DNA of 64,000 nt, taken from NCBI GenBank assembly GCA_937930305.1, contig CALGLE010000007.1, forward strand, positions 62,001 to 126,000. Reading direction: 5' to 3'. A program made the translations under genes and the position numbers. Positions 53,581-64,000 of the stretch are shown here, piece after piece. Position 1 is the first letter of the stretch. Each line of letters opens with the position of its first letter. The notes under the pieces are model-generated. The model was not told the DNA's origin. It did no database searches and was given only the letters and a program-made list of their open reading frames with translations. This stretch comes from an uncultured Granulosicoccaceae bacterium (lineage in GTDB: Bacteria > Pseudomonadota > Gammaproteobacteria > Granulosicoccales > Granulosicoccaceae).

Positions 53581-55219
53581 AAATCGCTAAGTGTCTACGT
53601 CTACGCAATAAGATTAACCCCATTAGGCCTACTAAGCCTACCGTGCCGGTTGCACCTGACATCGAATCGCCAACCTCAGAATTCGAAATGTCTTCATCAG
53701 GATCAGCCGTAGGGTCGACCTCGGGTAGATCTTGAATGGGCTTAACTGAAATAAAGTCTGTTAATTCCGTCGCTTCCGTTTCGCTGTTAACGTAAGTCAC
53801 TGTAGCTTGCACAGGATACAAACCCGCGCGTTCACCAATCAGAAAAAATGTCAGGGTTTTTGATTCCCCTGGATCCAGATCCGCCAGCTCACATTTATAC
53901 TGAATCAATTCAATACAGCTACTTGGAAACAACCGTACATCCAAGCTTTCAGGAAAGTCAACGAGCACTACTGGCATCAAAGCCCTGTGTTCGCCAGAAT
54001 TTTTTACCACTGAGCTAACTGAGAATATTTCGAGCTCTTCGATTGGTGAGTCGGGTGCAGTCAGTTCACTAGCTAAGGTAGTGAATTCAATTCTATTTTC
54101 AACACTAACGGTTGTCGCTACAGAATTGTTAATACTTACTTGATCTAGGCTACTGCTATCAACTGAAACTCTTACATTGCTATCGCCTTCGCTTAGCGCC
54201 GTTGCATGTATTGCAATTTCAACGTTACCCGATACCGCCTCTGGCTCCATCGAGCCTAGATCACAATCCACAGTCGATCCGGAAACCTGACAATTTCCCG
54301 GAAATTGAGTCACTTCCCAGTGAGTTCCGATATCTAAGTCAAAAGTCAATGTCGCGTTATTTGCTGTATCAGCACTATCTGTATTTTCTGCAACCGCCGT
54401 AAATACGAAAACATCGTCCACCAATCCAGCCAATCGATTCGACTCCAGCGTTACTGCAAGGTCTACAAAATCATCTTGCATTGCGATACTTCCATCAACA
54501 CAGTTGATGTTGTTCTCGCCACTTGGGCGACAAATTCGAGTGTTACTAGAACGATCTTTAATCAGTATAAACCGATCAATTTCAAATCCATCTTCACGAG
54601 CTGTAAATGTCACGGTGTGTTGACCCGGAGACGGTACTTGGAGCCAAATAGTTTTTTCAACTCCACAGGGATGCTCCTCGTCTCCCCGTTGTGCACTCGA
54701 CCACTTCCAACCCAAGTTTGCAGTGCACCACTGCATGCGCTGACCGTGGCTAGGAAAATTTCCATTCAAACCAACGTGTATGCCGTTGTCTTCCGTGCCA
54801 GTAGACAAAGCCCGGACGTGAACATAGTACCGGCCAGCCTCCGGAAAATTTATGCTGTAGTTTAGGTCTGGCCCTTGGCCACCATTTCCCCAATAGGCTG
54901 CGGGAGGTCCCGCAGGATCTGCGTGCGTTACACGGACATCGGGCAATAGTTCCAAATACGCTTGTCCAACAGCCTGGGCAGAATGATTTGGATCTGGATC
55001 GTCTGCCGTTTGCTCTGTAGATGGGTCAGTAAGAGTCCAGCGGGAATCACCACTATCTAAGTCCTCCGCTTCTACATCAATCGCAATATAGTCTTCGGTA
55101 ATTCGCGTTTCCGCAGCCACAGAATCAGTAACTAGTAGAACGGCAGTCCCGAGGAATAATAGGCCAACCGCGGGCGCAAAACGTTCGATTAGCGTAGGTG
55201 ACGCAGTTTGAATAGTCAT
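53564..55219 (-). CDS. Surface protein with carbohydrate-binding-like and DUF11-like domains and GlyGly-CTERM-like tail
   Basis: It starts at ATG 55219 with AGGATC upstream (551 residues) and has a signal peptide ending near DSVAAE. Residues about 40-230 look like a beta-sandwich carbohydrate-binding module (DYIAIDVEAEDLDSGDS, PDLNYSINFPEAGRYYVHVRA, GQHTVTFTAREDGFEIDRF). Two or more DUF11/CARDB-like repeats follow, with paired cysteines (GNCQVSGSTVDCDLG). The C-terminus has a Gly-rich hydrophobic helix and RRRR, like GlyGly-CTERM sorting tails processed by rhombosortase. The protein is thus probably surface-displayed and may bind capsule, which is inference from position. Confidence 0.72.
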   Translation of the reverse strand: MTIQTASPTLIERFAPAVGLLFLGTAVLLVTDSVAAETRITEDYIAIDVEAEDLDSGDSRWTLTDPSTEQTADDPDPNHSAQAVGQAYLELLPDVRVTHADPAGPPAAYWGNGGQGPDLNYSINFPEAGRYYVHVRALSTGTEDNGIHVGLNGNFPSHGQRMQWCTANLGWKWSSAQRGDEEHPCGVEKTIWLQVPSPGQHTVTFTAREDGFEIDRFILIKDRSSNTRICRPSGENNINCVDGSIAMQDDFVDLAVTLESNRLAGLVDDVFVFTAVAENTDSADTANNATLTFDLDIGTHWEVTQFPGNCQVSGSTVDCDLGSMEPEAVSGNVEIAIHATALSEGDSNVRVSVDSSSLDQVSINNSVATTVSVENRIEFTTLASELTAPDSPIEELEIFSVSSVVKNSGEHRALMPVVLVDFPESLDVRLFPSSCIELIQYKCELADLDPGESKTLTFFLIGERAGLYPVQATVTYVNSETEATELTDFISVKPIQDLPEVDPTADPDEDISNSEVGDSMSGATGTVGLVGLMGLILLRRRRHLAISKAQR

Positions 55220-55436
55220 CAAGATCCTGTTCTTGTCGTTATGTTTCAGGCTCAAAAAACCCAAATTATCAAGAACAGATAGCGACTGAAAGACGAGTAA
55301 AGAGCAGCGATCGCGTCAAAAAAACAACAGAAACACGTCGCAAAATTGTTTCTTTCACCCGCGCCCTGTGATACGACGCACCACGAGTTACTCCGAACGC
55401 AAAGACTGCAGCCAAATTCGGAACACCCGATACCCA

Positions 55437-55643
55437 TTAGTCACCTAGTAAATTTAACATCGAGACAGGGCTCAATAAGGAGGCGTCTCCTGCTGGCAAA
55501 CCACAAAGCATACGAACCTGTTGTTCAAATTGACAAGTGGCGGTTGCTTCCAACGTAAAGTGACCACTATTGTGAGGACGAGGTGCCATTTCATTAAAAT
55601 ACACCGCTCCATCTAATGCTATAAAAAACTCTACTCCTAAGGC
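55437..55643 (-). pseudogene. Remnant of a second purK (internal fragment)
   Basis: About 67 codons match the purK segment from LGVEFFIA to LLGD, including [13 protein letters not shown] and [13 protein letters not shown]. They differ from the neighbouring purK at about a dozen residues and at many silent positions. Both ends of the gene are missing: a stop follows LLGD at 55437, and upstream of 55643 the similarity ends abruptly in unrelated sequence. It lies 34 bp beyond the stop of the intact purK. It cannot encode an ATP-grasp enzyme. Confidence 0.85.
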
Positions 55644-55677
55644 CATGCGCCGAAAGGCCGTTGTTGGTTTGTAGCGC

Positions 55678-56877
55678 TTACTTAAGGGCTTGATGTAGGC
55701 GCTCAGCAACGGCAAGACTGGTTTCAGCCGATGCTGATAAACAATTCACATGCCCCATCTTTCTACCAGGTCGCGCCTCACCTTTACCGTACAAATGCAG
55801 TTTTGCACCATCGGCTGACAATACCTGAGACCAATCCGGTTTTCCCGAATGCGCAGGCCCATCCTGATTTTCGTCCGTTACGCATTCACGCCAACTGTCA
55901 CCTAAAATATTCACCATCGTCACAGGAGTCAGTAACTGTGCGCTACCTGCGGTTAAACCACACAGCATACGAACCTGTTGTTCAAACTGACAAGTCACCG
56001 TGGCATCGAGTGTGTAGTGACCACTGTTGTGCGGACGTGGCGCCATCTCATTAAAATACACCGACCCATCCTTAGCGATAAAAAATTCCACACCTAAAAC
56101 ACCCACGTAATCGATGCCATTGGCCAAGTTAATGGCTTGCTCTAGCACGATGTGTTGTAACTTTTCATCGATGTGCGCAGGTACTGTGCTGGTGTGCAAA
56201 ATGCCATTGACGTGCACGTTTTCAGCAATGGGAAAGCATTGGCACTTGCCATCGCGACCTCGGCTTAACACAACCGATACTTCAATATCTAAATCAATTC
56301 GCTGTTCCAATACACACGGCACATGTTTTAAATTCTCAAACGCAAGACTCACTTCCGCTTCAGAATGACAAACAACTTGCCCTTTACCATCGTAACCTTG
56401 TGTTGCGGTTTTTAAGATGGCCGGTAAACCCGTTGCATTAACAGCAAGCGCCACCTCAGCGCTTGATTCAATGGTCGCGTTCGCACATGGGGTGAGCCCA
56501 TAATCCAACGCGATGCGCTTTTCGATACGACGATCTTGCGCAATTCGCGCACACTCTGGTGAGGGCGCCACCAGTACTTTATTAGAAAGCCAAGCCAAAC
56601 TTTCAAACGGCACATTCTCAAATTCAATCGTGATCGCATCACTGACGGACGCCAACTGGGCCAGAGCCTGTTCATCGTCATAGGCCGCCACGATTTTATG
56701 TGAGGCCAGTTGCATCGCTGGCGCGTCAGCCGATGGATCGAGTACCGCGACGTCGTACCCTAACTTACGCGCCTCGATAACAAAGTACCGACCTAATTGG
56801 CCGCCACCGATCATGCCTAATGTGGCACCGGGCAATAGCGGTTCGAGTATTTCAGACACGGGCTTGGCCTCTGTCAT
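55678..56877 (-). CDS. purK: N5-carboxyaminoimidazole ribonucleotide synthase
   Basis: This ATP-grasp enzyme of purine synthesis forms N5-CAIR from AIR, bicarbonate and ATP. The 399-residue protein has the N-terminal [20 protein letters not shown], the ATP-grasp segments [14 protein letters not shown] and [23 protein letters not shown], and a full C-terminal domain. Its start overlaps the purE stop by one base (TGATG). A fragment of a second purK lies just downstream. Confidence 0.96.
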   Translation of the reverse strand: MTEAKPVSEILEPLLPGATLGMIGGGQLGRYFVIEARKLGYDVAVLDPSADAPAMQLASHKIVAAYDDEQALAQLASVSDAITIEFENVPFESLAWLSNKVLVAPSPECARIAQDRRIEKRIALDYGLTPCANATIESSAEVALAVNATGLPAILKTATQGYDGKGQVVCHSEAEVSLAFENLKHVPCVLEQRIDLDIEVSVVLSRGRDGKCQCFPIAENVHVNGILHTSTVPAHIDEKLQHIVLEQAINLANGIDYVGVLGVEFFIAKDGSVYFNEMAPRPHNSGHYTLDATVTCQFEQQVRMLCGLTAGSAQLLTPVTMVNILGDSWRECVTDENQDGPAHSGKPDWSQVLSADGAKLHLYGKGEARPGRKMGHVNCLSASAETSLAVAERLHQALK

Positions 56878-57395
56878 CAGTTGCTAGCACCACTTGCGGG
56901 CGCAGGTAGCGGTGGTAGAACCATCGCACTGGCCTTGTCGGTGAGCGCTGCTCGGTATTCATCCAGCTGAACGGCCAACGCCTCATCGGTTGTGGCTAGC
57001 ATCGCAACGGCCAGCAGGGCCGCATTGGTGGCACCGGCTTCCCCAATGGCCAAGGTGCCCACAGGAACGCCTTTGGGCATTTGCACAATCGAGTGTAAGG
57101 AATCCACACCCGATAAATGTTTGGAGGCCACGGGCACGCCCAGCACAGGAACCGGCGTTTTGGCCGCCAACATGCCCGGCAAATGGGCCGCCCCACCTGC
57201 CCCTGCGATGATGCAACACAGGCCTTTGGATCTTGCGCTTTCGGCATAGGCAAACATCGCGTCAGGCATCCGATGCGCAGAAACTACCTGCGCTTCGTAG
57301 GGCACGTTGAAGTGTTCAAGGATTTGTACCGCGCATTCCATGGTGGACCAATCGCTGTCGCTGCCCATTACTACACCCACCTTCACATCACTCAT
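56877..57395 (-). CDS. purE: N5-carboxyaminoimidazole ribonucleotide mutase
   Basis: This class I PurE converts N5-CAIR to CAIR after PurK. The 172 residues contain GSDSDWSTM, the active-site [27 protein letters not shown] and PVLGVPV. It is translationally coupled to purK and divergent from purC, from which it is separated by about 45 bp. Confidence 0.96.
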   Translation of the reverse strand: MSDVKVGVVMGSDSDWSTMECAVQILEHFNVPYEAQVVSAHRMPDAMFAYAESARSKGLCCIIAGAGGAAHLPGMLAAKTPVPVLGVPVASKHLSGVDSLHSIVQMPKGVPVGTLAIGEAGATNAALLAVAMLATTDEALAVQLDEYRAALTDKASAMVLPPLPAPASGASN

Positions 57396-57439
57396 TGACC
57401 CTGCACTCGCGTGTAATTTTCGACGAGGAGTATACTTGA

Positions 57440-58360
57440 GTGAACCGTACCGCTTCGCTTCATTTTATGACTGCCACCGGCCTTCACACCACTCAGATTC
57501 AATCCATCCCATTGGTTTATCGCGGCAAAGTGCGCGATATCTACGCCATTGACGAAACGCATTGGTTGATCATCGCCACCGATCGAATATCGGCTTTCGA
57601 CGTGATTCTGCCCAACACCATCCCCGGTAAGGGTAAGTTGTTAACGGAACTTGCGCTTTTTTGGTTTGCAAAAACCGCCGGCACCCTGCCGAATCACTTG
57701 GCCGACATTCCCTTAGAACAGGTGCTGCCCGATCCAGACGAATACGCTCAAGCCGTTGGGCGTTGCATGATTGCAAAACGCCTCAAACCACTCCCCGTTG
57801 AAGCCGTTGTCCGAGGCTACATCACAGGTTCGGGCTGGAAGGAATACCAGGCGACGGGCAAAGTGTGTGGAATCGTTCTCCCCAGCGGATTGCAACAAGC
57901 CGAACAGTTGCCTGAGGTGATATTCACGCCCGCCACCAAGGCGGAAATTGGGGATCACGATGAAAACATTAGCTTCGAGAAAATGTGCTCCATCATCGGT
58001 GAGGAATTAGCCCAACAAATACGCACATTCAGCCTAGCCTTGTACAAAGACGCCGCCGCCTATGCCCTAGAGCGCAACATCATTATTGCCGATACAAAAT
58101 TCGAATTTGGTCTCGATGACCAAGGCAAGCTGACATTAATGGATGAAATTTTCACCCCCGACTCATCACGATTCTGGGAGGCCACAAGATGGAAAATTGG
58201 CACCTCCCCTAGCAGCTACGATAAGCAGTTCGTGCGCGACTGGCTCGGCACCTTGGATTGGAATAAAGAAGCGCCAGGGCCTGAGCTACCAGCTGATGTG
58301 ATAGCAGGCACTTTGTCAAGATATAAAGAAGCCATAGAGCGGCTCACAACCTCAACTTAA
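57440..58360 (+). CDS. purC: Phosphoribosylaminoimidazole-succinocarboxamide (SAICAR) synthase
   Basis: It condenses CAIR with aspartate. The 306-residue protein is of the longer type. Motifs are YRGKVRDIY, the ATP-site [14 protein letters not shown], the substrate loop [14 protein letters not shown], and [10 protein letters not shown] with [14 protein letters not shown]. The GTG at 57440 is supported by GAGGAG nine bases upstream; a Met nine codons downstream is an alternative. It is divergent from purE-purK, so all three CAIR-branch genes flank one short promoter region. Confidence 0.95.
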   Translation: MNRTASLHFMTATGLHTTQIQSIPLVYRGKVRDIYAIDETHWLIIATDRISAFDVILPNTIPGKGKLLTELALFWFAKTAGTLPNHLADIPLEQVLPDPDEYAQAVGRCMIAKRLKPLPVEAVVRGYITGSGWKEYQATGKVCGIVLPSGLQQAEQLPEVIFTPATKAEIGDHDENISFEKMCSIIGEELAQQIRTFSLALYKDAAAYALERNIIIADTKFEFGLDDQGKLTLMDEIFTPDSSRFWEATRWKIGTSPSSYDKQFVRDWLGTLDWNKEAPGPELPADVIAGTLSRYKEAIERLTTST

Positions 58361-58391
58361 AAAAAAGGAGGTTCGCGATCAACGAACCTCC
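58359..58391 (-). terminator. Rho-independent terminator downstream of fba
   Basis: GGAGGTTCG (58367-58375) and CGAACCTCC (58383-58391) form a perfect 9-bp stem with a 7-base loop. On the minus strand the hairpin is followed by at least eight T, so it ends the fba transcript; on the plus strand it may also weakly terminate purC. Confidence 0.8.
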
Positions 58392-58423
58392 CTTACGCTA
58401 CGCTAAGAGCAAAAATGCAGCCC

Positions 58424-59473
58424 TTAAGCAATCGTTATACGATCATCCAAATAAACATCCTGGATAGCGTTCAACAATTCCACGCCTTCGTTCATCGGCT
58501 TTTGGAACGCTTTGCGCCCCGAAATTAAACCCATACCACCCGCTCGCTTATTGATAACAGCAGTACGTACCGCTTGGGATAAATCGTGATCACCCGAGCC
58601 ACCACCGGAGTTAATTAATCCTGCGCGTCCCATGTAGCAATTGGCGACTTGATAACGCACTAAATCAATTGGGTTGTCGGTGGTGAGTTCGTCGTACACC
58701 TTTGGATGGGTATTACCGAAGTTGATATCTACGTAACCGCCGTTATTCTCCGCTTGCTTCTGCTTAACGATGTCGGCTTGAATGGTGGCGGCGATGTGAT
58801 TGGCTTGCCCGGTTAAATCGGCCGATACGTGGTAGTCTTTGCCGTCTTTCTTAAACGCTGAATTACGCAAATAAGCCCACAGGACAGTGACCATACCCAG
58901 CTCATGGGCACGATAAAACGCTTCAGAGATTTCTTGAATTTGGCGTCGGCTGTCTTCAGAGCCAAAATAAATGGTTGCGCCAACAGAAACTGCACCTAAG
59001 TCAAACGCCTGCTCAACCTGAGCGAACAGTGTCTGTTCATACATGGCGGGGTACGTGAGTGTCTCGTTGTGGTTCAACTTCACCATGAACGGAATACGAT
59101 GCGCGTAACGGCGAGATACCGATCCCAGCACACCCAATGTGGACGCGACGCAATTACAGCCGCCCTCAATGGCCAGTTCAACAATGTTCGCCGGATCAAA
59201 ATAAATTGGGTTCGGAGCGAAGGATGCGCCGCCCGAATGCTCGATTCCCTGGTCAACAGGTAGTATTGATACATAACCTGTTCCGCTTAATCGGCCCGAA
59301 TTGAACACTTGCTGCATTGAGCGCAATGTGGCCAAACCACGGTCCGTGTCCACCATCACCCGGTCAACATAATCTGGGCCTGGGACGTGCAGCATCTCCT
59401 TAGGAATGCCTTTGCACTGGTGTTCTAGTAAGGATTCTGATTCGCTGCCTAACAGCGATACTACGTCGTTCAT
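58424..59473 (-). CDS. fbaB: Class I fructose-bisphosphate aldolase (FbaB/DhnA type)
   Basis: This Schiff-base aldolase of glycolysis and gluconeogenesis has 349 residues. Diagnostic segments are [56 protein letters not shown] and [14 protein letters not shown]. These belong to the DhnA/FbaB family rather than to class II Zn-aldolases. It follows pgk on the same strand after 90 bp that contain a terminator-like hairpin. Confidence 0.94.
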   Translation of the reverse strand: MNDVVSLLGSESESLLEHQCKGIPKEMLHVPGPDYVDRVMVDTDRGLATLRSMQQVFNSGRLSGTGYVSILPVDQGIEHSGGASFAPNPIYFDPANIVELAIEGGCNCVASTLGVLGSVSRRYAHRIPFMVKLNHNETLTYPAMYEQTLFAQVEQAFDLGAVSVGATIYFGSEDSRRQIQEISEAFYRAHELGMVTVLWAYLRNSAFKKDGKDYHVSADLTGQANHIAATIQADIVKQKQAENNGGYVDINFGNTHPKVYDELTTDNPIDLVRYQVANCYMGRAGLINSGGGSGDHDLSQAVRTAVINKRAGGMGLISGRKAFQKPMNEGVELLNAIQDVYLDDRITIA

Positions 59474-59499
59474 GCGCGCTCCAATGATCTTGATGGAAG

Positions 59500-59535
59500 C
59501 TAAAAAGAAGCTCCAATCAGACTGATTAGCTTAGG
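59500..59535 (-). terminator. Intercistronic terminator-like hairpin between pgk and fba
   Basis: On the minus strand an AAGCT...AGCTT outer stem and an AATCAG/CTGATT inner stem are followed by CTTTTT. It lies 27 bp before fba and could end or attenuate transcription from tkt-gap-pgk. Confidence 0.5.
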
Positions 59536-59563
59536 TAGCAATCAGGCGCAAGGTTCGGGCCAA

Positions 59564-60739
59564 TCAACTGTTGTGACGGCTTTCCAGCATGACAACGGCC
59601 GGTAGTTTTTTTCCCTCAACAAATTCAAGGAAAGCACCACCGCCTGTGGAAATATAAGACACCTGTTCTTCGATCTGATATTTGTCCACTGCCGCCAAAG
59701 TATCGCCGCCACCGGCAATGCTGAACGCTTCCGATTCAGCGATCGCTTTGGACAGGGTTTCTGTGCCACCACCGAAGGCATCAAATTCAAATACGCCTAC
59801 TGGTCCGTTCCAAATGATCGTGCCGGCTTGCTTCAGTAGCTCTGCCAAGGTGGCCGCGGTTTCTGGGCCAATATCCAGAATTAGATCGTTTTCAGCCACA
59901 TCCGTAACCGATTTTGTCGTGGCAGGTGCTGAATCACTGAATTCGGTTGCGGTAACCACATCCGTGGGTACCGGGATGCTGGCACCACGCGCATGGGCCT
60001 TTTCCATGAGACGTTTGGCCTCATCCACCAAATCTTCCTCATATAGCGATTGACCCACACCGTGCCCGCTGGCTGCAATGAAGGTATTAGCAATACCGCC
60101 ACCTACAATCAATTGATCCACTTTCTCGGACAGCGATTCCAGCACAGTCAATTTGGTCGACACTTTAGATCCACCCACAATGGCAACCAATGGGCGTGCA
60201 GGGTTTTTAAGCGCTTTACCTAATGCATCCAATTCAGCGGCAAGTAGAGGCCCAGCGCACGATACTGGCGAATGCAAACCCACGCCATGCGTAGACGCTT
60301 GCGCGCGATGCGCCGTACCAAACGCATCCATCGCGTACACATCACACAGGCTAGCGTATTGTTTTGCCAGCGTTGCATCGTCCTTTTTTTCACCGACGTT
60401 AAAACGCACATTTTCAAGTAACACCACTTCACCGTCTTGTACGTCTGGCGGTGTGGTTAAGTAATCGGTAATCAGTCGAACCTCTTGGCCCAACAATTCG
60501 CTTAAGCGTTTGGCTACCGGTGCTAAGGAGCTTTCTGCATTGGGTTCGCCCTCAGTCGGGCGACCCAAATGCGACATGATGAGTGTTTTAGCACCTGCCT
60601 GAATTGCCAAACGCAAGGTGGGCACGGACGCCCGTATGCGTTTATCTGACGACACCTCACCATTGTCGAGAGGCACGTTCAAATCTTGTCGAATCAATAC
60701 ACGTTGACCCGACAAGGGCAATTCAGTCAGCAGTTTCAT
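59564..60739 (-). CDS. pgk: Phosphoglycerate kinase
   Basis: It interconverts 1,3-bisphosphoglycerate and 3-phosphoglycerate. It has 391 residues from ATG 60739, where ATGA overlaps the gap stop; a longer frame reaches 60814 but reads back through gap. Motifs are [51 protein letters not shown] and [10 protein letters not shown]. It is coupled to gap. Confidence 0.97.
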   Translation of the reverse strand: MKLLTELPLSGQRVLIRQDLNVPLDNGEVSSDKRIRASVPTLRLAIQAGAKTLIMSHLGRPTEGEPNAESSLAPVAKRLSELLGQEVRLITDYLTTPPDVQDGEVVLLENVRFNVGEKKDDATLAKQYASLCDVYAMDAFGTAHRAQASTHGVGLHSPVSCAGPLLAAELDALGKALKNPARPLVAIVGGSKVSTKLTVLESLSEKVDQLIVGGGIANTFIAASGHGVGQSLYEEDLVDEAKRLMEKAHARGASIPVPTDVVTATEFSDSAPATTKSVTDVAENDLILDIGPETAATLAELLKQAGTIIWNGPVGVFEFDAFGGGTETLSKAIAESEAFSIAGGGDTLAAVDKYQIEEQVSYISTGGGAFLEFVEGKKLPAVVMLESRHNS

Positions 60740-61737
60740 TTTGCAGCCATCATGGCCTGCGCAGTATCGAGCATGCGGCAAGAGAAGCCCCATTCGTTGT
60801 CGTACCAAGCGCAAGCTTTCACAAGGTTTCCTGACATCACGCGAGTCATGTCAGCATCGAAGTTAGAAGAGGCGCTGTTGTGATTAAAATCAATCGACAC
60901 CAACGGCGCATCGTTATAAGCCAAAATCTTGCCATCAGAGGCCGACTTCACAATGCGGTTGATCTCTTCCACGCTGGTGTCTCTACCGGCGGTGAAGGTT
61001 AAATCCACAAACGACACATTGATGGTTGGCACGCGCATGGCGAAGCCGTCCAGTTTACCCTTTAATTCAGGCAACACCAATCCCACCGCTTTGGCTGCAC
61101 CCGTGGTGGTGGGTATCATCGACATAGTCGCGGAACGTGCGCGGCGTAGATCCGTGTGATACACATCCGTTAGCACTTGATCGTTAGTGTAGGCGTGGAT
61201 GGTGGTCATTAAACCCGACTCAATGCCCACGGCATCATTCAAGGCTTTCGCTAAGGGAGCCAAGCAGTTGGTGGTGCACGATGCGTTAGACACCAATTGA
61301 TCAGACGCGGTTAAGGCACCATCGTTAACACCGTAAACCACAGTGGCATCAATGTCAGTACCTGGCGCGGAAATAAGGACTTTTTTCGCACCCGCAGCGA
61401 TATGCATGCCCGCTTTCTCACGGGTCTTGAATCGACCCGTGCATTCGAGCACAACATCCACGTCTAACTCTTTCCAAGGCAGTTTTAATGGATCCCGTTC
61501 AGCGAATACTCGAAACCGATCTTTGTTCACAACCAGGTGATCGCCGTCCACTTTTACGTCGGCGTTCAAGCGCCCGTGGGCGGTATCGTATTGAGTCAGG
61601 TGCGCATTGGTTTCGGGGTCACCTAAATCATTAATGGCAACCACATCGAATTCACTCGCGCGATTGTTCTCCACGATAGCTCGAAGAATGTTGCGACCGA
61701 TGCGACCGTAACCGTTAATTGCAATGCGTACTGCCAT
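60736..61737 (-). CDS. gap: Glyceraldehyde-3-phosphate dehydrogenase
   Basis: This type I GAPDH has 333 residues. The NAD loop [14 protein letters not shown] is at 6-19, the catalytic Cys lies in [12 protein letters not shown] near residue 153, and [15 protein letters not shown] ends the catalytic domain. It lies between tkt and pgk on the minus strand and overlaps pgk by 4 bp. The cofactor is probably NAD, judged from INDLGD after the second strand. Confidence 0.96.
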   Translation of the reverse strand: MAVRIAINGYGRIGRNILRAIVENNRASEFDVVAINDLGDPETNAHLTQYDTAHGRLNADVKVDGDHLVVNKDRFRVFAERDPLKLPWKELDVDVVLECTGRFKTREKAGMHIAAGAKKVLISAPGTDIDATVVYGVNDGALTASDQLVSNASCTTNCLAPLAKALNDAVGIESGLMTTIHAYTNDQVLTDVYHTDLRRARSATMSMIPTTTGAAKAVGLVLPELKGKLDGFAMRVPTINVSFVDLTFTAGRDTSVEEINRIVKSASDGKILAYNDAPLVSIDFNHNSASSNFDADMTRVMSGNLVKACAWYDNEWGFSCRMLDTAQAMMAAK

Positions 61738-61831
61738 TTGGAACTACCCCTTTATTTAGTATCGATTTGTTTTAAGAACAAAGACATCAATAGTCAGGGC
61801 AGTTCCGGCATGCACCAAAACTGTCCTGAAG

Positions 61832-63832
61832 TTAAACGTTGGCAACAACTGACCGAACTTTTTCCACCAAGTTGTCTACCGTAAATCCAAAGTGTTTAAA
61901 CACTTCCGCGCCTGGGCCAGACTCACCAAAGCCTTCCATGCCTAACACATCCCCATCCAATCCCACGTACTTACGCCACAAGTCCGTAGCCCCTGCTTCC
62001 ACCGCCACTCGAGCGGTGATTTCAGTGGGTAATACTGAGCGTTTGTAGGCGACATCTTGCGCATCAAACGTATCGGTTGACGGCATGGATACCACGCGTG
62101 TGGGCAAACCTGAATCGTTTAATGCAGCGGCTGCATCCATGGTTAACCCCACTTCAGAGCCGGTAGAAATTAGGATCGCCTGTGGCGTTTCGGCCGGTTC
62201 ATGCAGCACATAACCACCCTTTGCAATATTGGCCAGTTGCTCATCAGTTCGAACCTGATGATGTAAGTTTTGGCGACTGAAAATCATGCTGATCGGATTC
62301 TCTTTGCGCTCTAGCGCAATCTTCCAAGCCACCGCCGACTCCACCGCATCACAAGGACGCCACACCGACATATTGGGCAATAAACGCAATGTGGCGGTTT
62401 GCTCCACCGGTTGGTGGGTAGGCCCATCTTCACCCACACCAATGGAATCGTGCGTGTACACAAAAATGGACGGTAGCTTCATCAATGCGGCCATGCGAAG
62501 CGCGTTACGCGCGTATTCAGAGAACATTAAAAACGTGGCCGAATAAGGCTTAAAACCACCGTGCAACACCATGCCGTTTTGCATAGCCGACATACCAAAT
62601 TCACGCACACCGTAGTAAATGTAATTTCCGGCTGGATCGTTTTGTACGCCCACAGAACCTGACCATAAGGTGTTGTTAGAACCCGCTAAATCCGCAGATC
62701 CGCCCAACATCTCTGGCAACAACGGACCGTATCCGTTCAAGGCATTTTGCGAGGCTTTGCGAGAGGCAATGGTTTCCGCTTTATCCACCACACTGCCAAT
62801 GAAGGCATCGGCTTCTTTTGACCAGTTAGCCGGCATGTCCCCTGCCATTCGGCGAGTGAATTCCGCCGCTAAATCAGCATGATCTTTGGCATAGGCTTCA
62901 AACGCTGACTGCCAAGCGCTTTCCGCATCCGCACCCGCATTCGTTGCATCCCAGCCATCACGGATGTCGTTCGGAATTTCAAAAGGTGGGTGCGACCAAC
63001 CCAGCGCTTCACGCGTCGCGGCAATTTCTTCATCCCCAAGCGGAGAACCGTGACTGCTGGCCGTACCCGCTTTAGTTGGCGCACCAAAACCAATCGTGGT
63101 GCGACAACAGATTAATGTCGGTTTGGATTCATCAGCTTTAGCCGTGGCTATCGCGTTAGAAATAGCACCGGCATCATGCCCATCCACATCACGGATCACC
63201 TGCCAACCGTAGGCTTCAAAACGTGCTGGGGTGTCATCGGTAAACCACCCTTGCACTTCCCCATCAATGGAGATGCCATTGTCATCATAGAAGGCGATTA
63301 ATTTGCCCAGCTTTAAGGTGCCCGCAAATGAACACACTTCGTGCGAGATGCCTTCCATTAAACAACCATCACCCATGAAGCAATAGGTGTGATGGTCGAC
63401 GATGTTGTGCTCACCGCGATTAAACTGCGCAGCCAAGGTTTTCTCAGCTAATGCCATACCCACAGCATTCGCAATACCTTGACCCAGCGGGCCCGTGGTG
63501 GTTTCCACGCCTGGTGCGTAGCCGTATTCAGGGTGCCCTGGTGTTTTCGAATGCAACTGACGAAAGTTTTTCAGCTCTGCAATCGGTAAGTCGTAACCGG
63601 TGAGGTGCAATAGGGAGTACAGCAGCATCGAGCCATGGCCATTGGACAACACAAACCGGTCACGATTAACCCAGTCGGGGTTGGCTGGGTTATGACTCAA
63701 AAAGTCATTCCACAGCACTTCGGCCATATCCGCCATGCCCATGGGCGCACCCGGGTGGCCAGAATTGGCTTGCTGAACGGCATCCATGCTTAAAGCGCGC
63801 ACGGCGTTGGCGAGATCACGGCGCTCGGCCAT
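61832..63832 (-). CDS. tkt: Transketolase
   Basis: This thiamine-diphosphate enzyme of the non-oxidative pentose phosphate pathway has 666 residues, the typical length. It contains [20 protein letters not shown], the ThDP-binding [13 protein letters not shown] with [11 protein letters not shown], and the pyrimidine-domain [20 protein letters not shown] and [19 protein letters not shown]. The start has GAGGAG upstream, and a TATACT -10-like element lies at 63924-63919 on the minus strand without a clear -35. It heads tkt-gap-pgk-fba. Confidence 0.97.
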   Translation of the reverse strand: MAERRDLANAVRALSMDAVQQANSGHPGAPMGMADMAEVLWNDFLSHNPANPDWVNRDRFVLSNGHGSMLLYSLLHLTGYDLPIAELKNFRQLHSKTPGHPEYGYAPGVETTTGPLGQGIANAVGMALAEKTLAAQFNRGEHNIVDHHTYCFMGDGCLMEGISHEVCSFAGTLKLGKLIAFYDDNGISIDGEVQGWFTDDTPARFEAYGWQVIRDVDGHDAGAISNAIATAKADESKPTLICCRTTIGFGAPTKAGTASSHGSPLGDEEIAATREALGWSHPPFEIPNDIRDGWDATNAGADAESAWQSAFEAYAKDHADLAAEFTRRMAGDMPANWSKEADAFIGSVVDKAETIASRKASQNALNGYGPLLPEMLGGSADLAGSNNTLWSGSVGVQNDPAGNYIYYGVREFGMSAMQNGMVLHGGFKPYSATFLMFSEYARNALRMAALMKLPSIFVYTHDSIGVGEDGPTHQPVEQTATLRLLPNMSVWRPCDAVESAVAWKIALERKENPISMIFSRQNLHHQVRTDEQLANIAKGGYVLHEPAETPQAILISTGSEVGLTMDAAAALNDSGLPTRVVSMPSTDTFDAQDVAYKRSVLPTEITARVAVEAGATDLWRKYVGLDGDVLGMEGFGESGPGAEVFKHFGFTVDNLVEKVRSVVANV

Positions 63833-64000
63833 GGTGGAACTCCTCGAAACTATTCGGTTAATCGGATTGGACCAGACGGGTTAAGCGCCTGATTAGGACG
63901 AAAAATTAGCGGAGCTCAGTATAAGTCACCACCGAATTTAAGCCGCCGCATCCGTAACGTATGCAACACCTTCCGAATCGGGAGGTAATCTTACTACGTA

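Noticed and set aside
55437-55715. Frame of 92 codons as an intact gene
   Set aside because: Its core is an internal piece of PurK lacking both ends; the first 25 codons are unrelated sequence, so it is a remnant.
1-64000. tRNA, rRNA, CRISPR arrays, insertion sequences and prophage genes
   Set aside because: None recognised by eye on either strand; short tRNA genes could still be missed without a covariance search such as tRNAscan-SE.

Overview
The window looks like a chromosomal segment of a gammaproteobacterium, probably marine or environmental. The evidence is a Crp/Vfr-type regulator beside a YhfA-like OsmC gene, gammaproteobacterial rplM-rpsI, a trpEGDC operon, an aerobic class I fumarase, FbaB-type aldolase with tkt-gap-pgk, and a Kps-type (ABC-transporter-dependent) capsule system. 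No closer taxonomic assignment is supportable by eye. I saw no rRNA or tRNA gene, CRISPR array, transposase, integrase or phage gene.

Region 1 (1-10 kb, minus strand except two genes): the end of an rml (dTDP-rhamnose) cluster, rmlC-rmlD-rmlB, with rmlB cut by the window edge; an EVE-domain protein; a divergent Cys-rich ferredoxin-like protein; a four-gene minus operon (Nudix, nitronate monooxygenase, dimethylglycine/sarcosine dehydrogenase-like flavoprotein, homocysteine methyltransferase); and dgt.

Region 2 (10-22 kb): housekeeping genes rplM-rpsI, osmC-like/crp, the trpEGDC operon with 4-bp overlaps throughout, fumarase, an amino-acid ABC uptake pair without an ATPase, a small beta-barrel-like protein and rpe. 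Between osmC and rplM there is a possible minus-strand small RNA that ends in a strong terminator and exposes an anti-Shine-Dalgarno-like loop.

Region 3 (22-55 kb): a large capsule/surface-polysaccharide locus. Its export machinery is KpsC, KpsS, KpsF, KpsE, KpsD, KpsT and KpsM, with kpsT and kpsM about 6 kb apart on opposite strands. The decorating genes are unusual together: UDP-xylose synthase, a GT14 (Core-2/xylosyltransferase-like) enzyme, a GT61 enzyme, a GT29 (sialyltransferase-like) enzyme and a sulfotransferase, plus several GT2/GT4 enzymes and rmlA. The toolset resembles the chemistry of animal proteoglycans and mucins. The locus also holds an orphan GspE/PilB-like pseudo-ATPase with a destroyed Walker A motif, a LysM lipoprotein, a tail-anchored protein with an internal repeat, a secreted protein with twin Cys-rich repeats and a nucleoside-hydrolase-like domain, and a surface protein with a GlyGly-CTERM-like tail. 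A perfect TGTGA-N6-TCACA CRP palindrome lies upstream of kpsS.

Region 4 (55-64 kb): housekeeping purK-purE, divergent purC, then fba, pgk, gap and tkt on the minus strand. A 67-codon remnant of a second purK lies between the capsule locus and purK, which suggests that the locus boundary was made by recombination.
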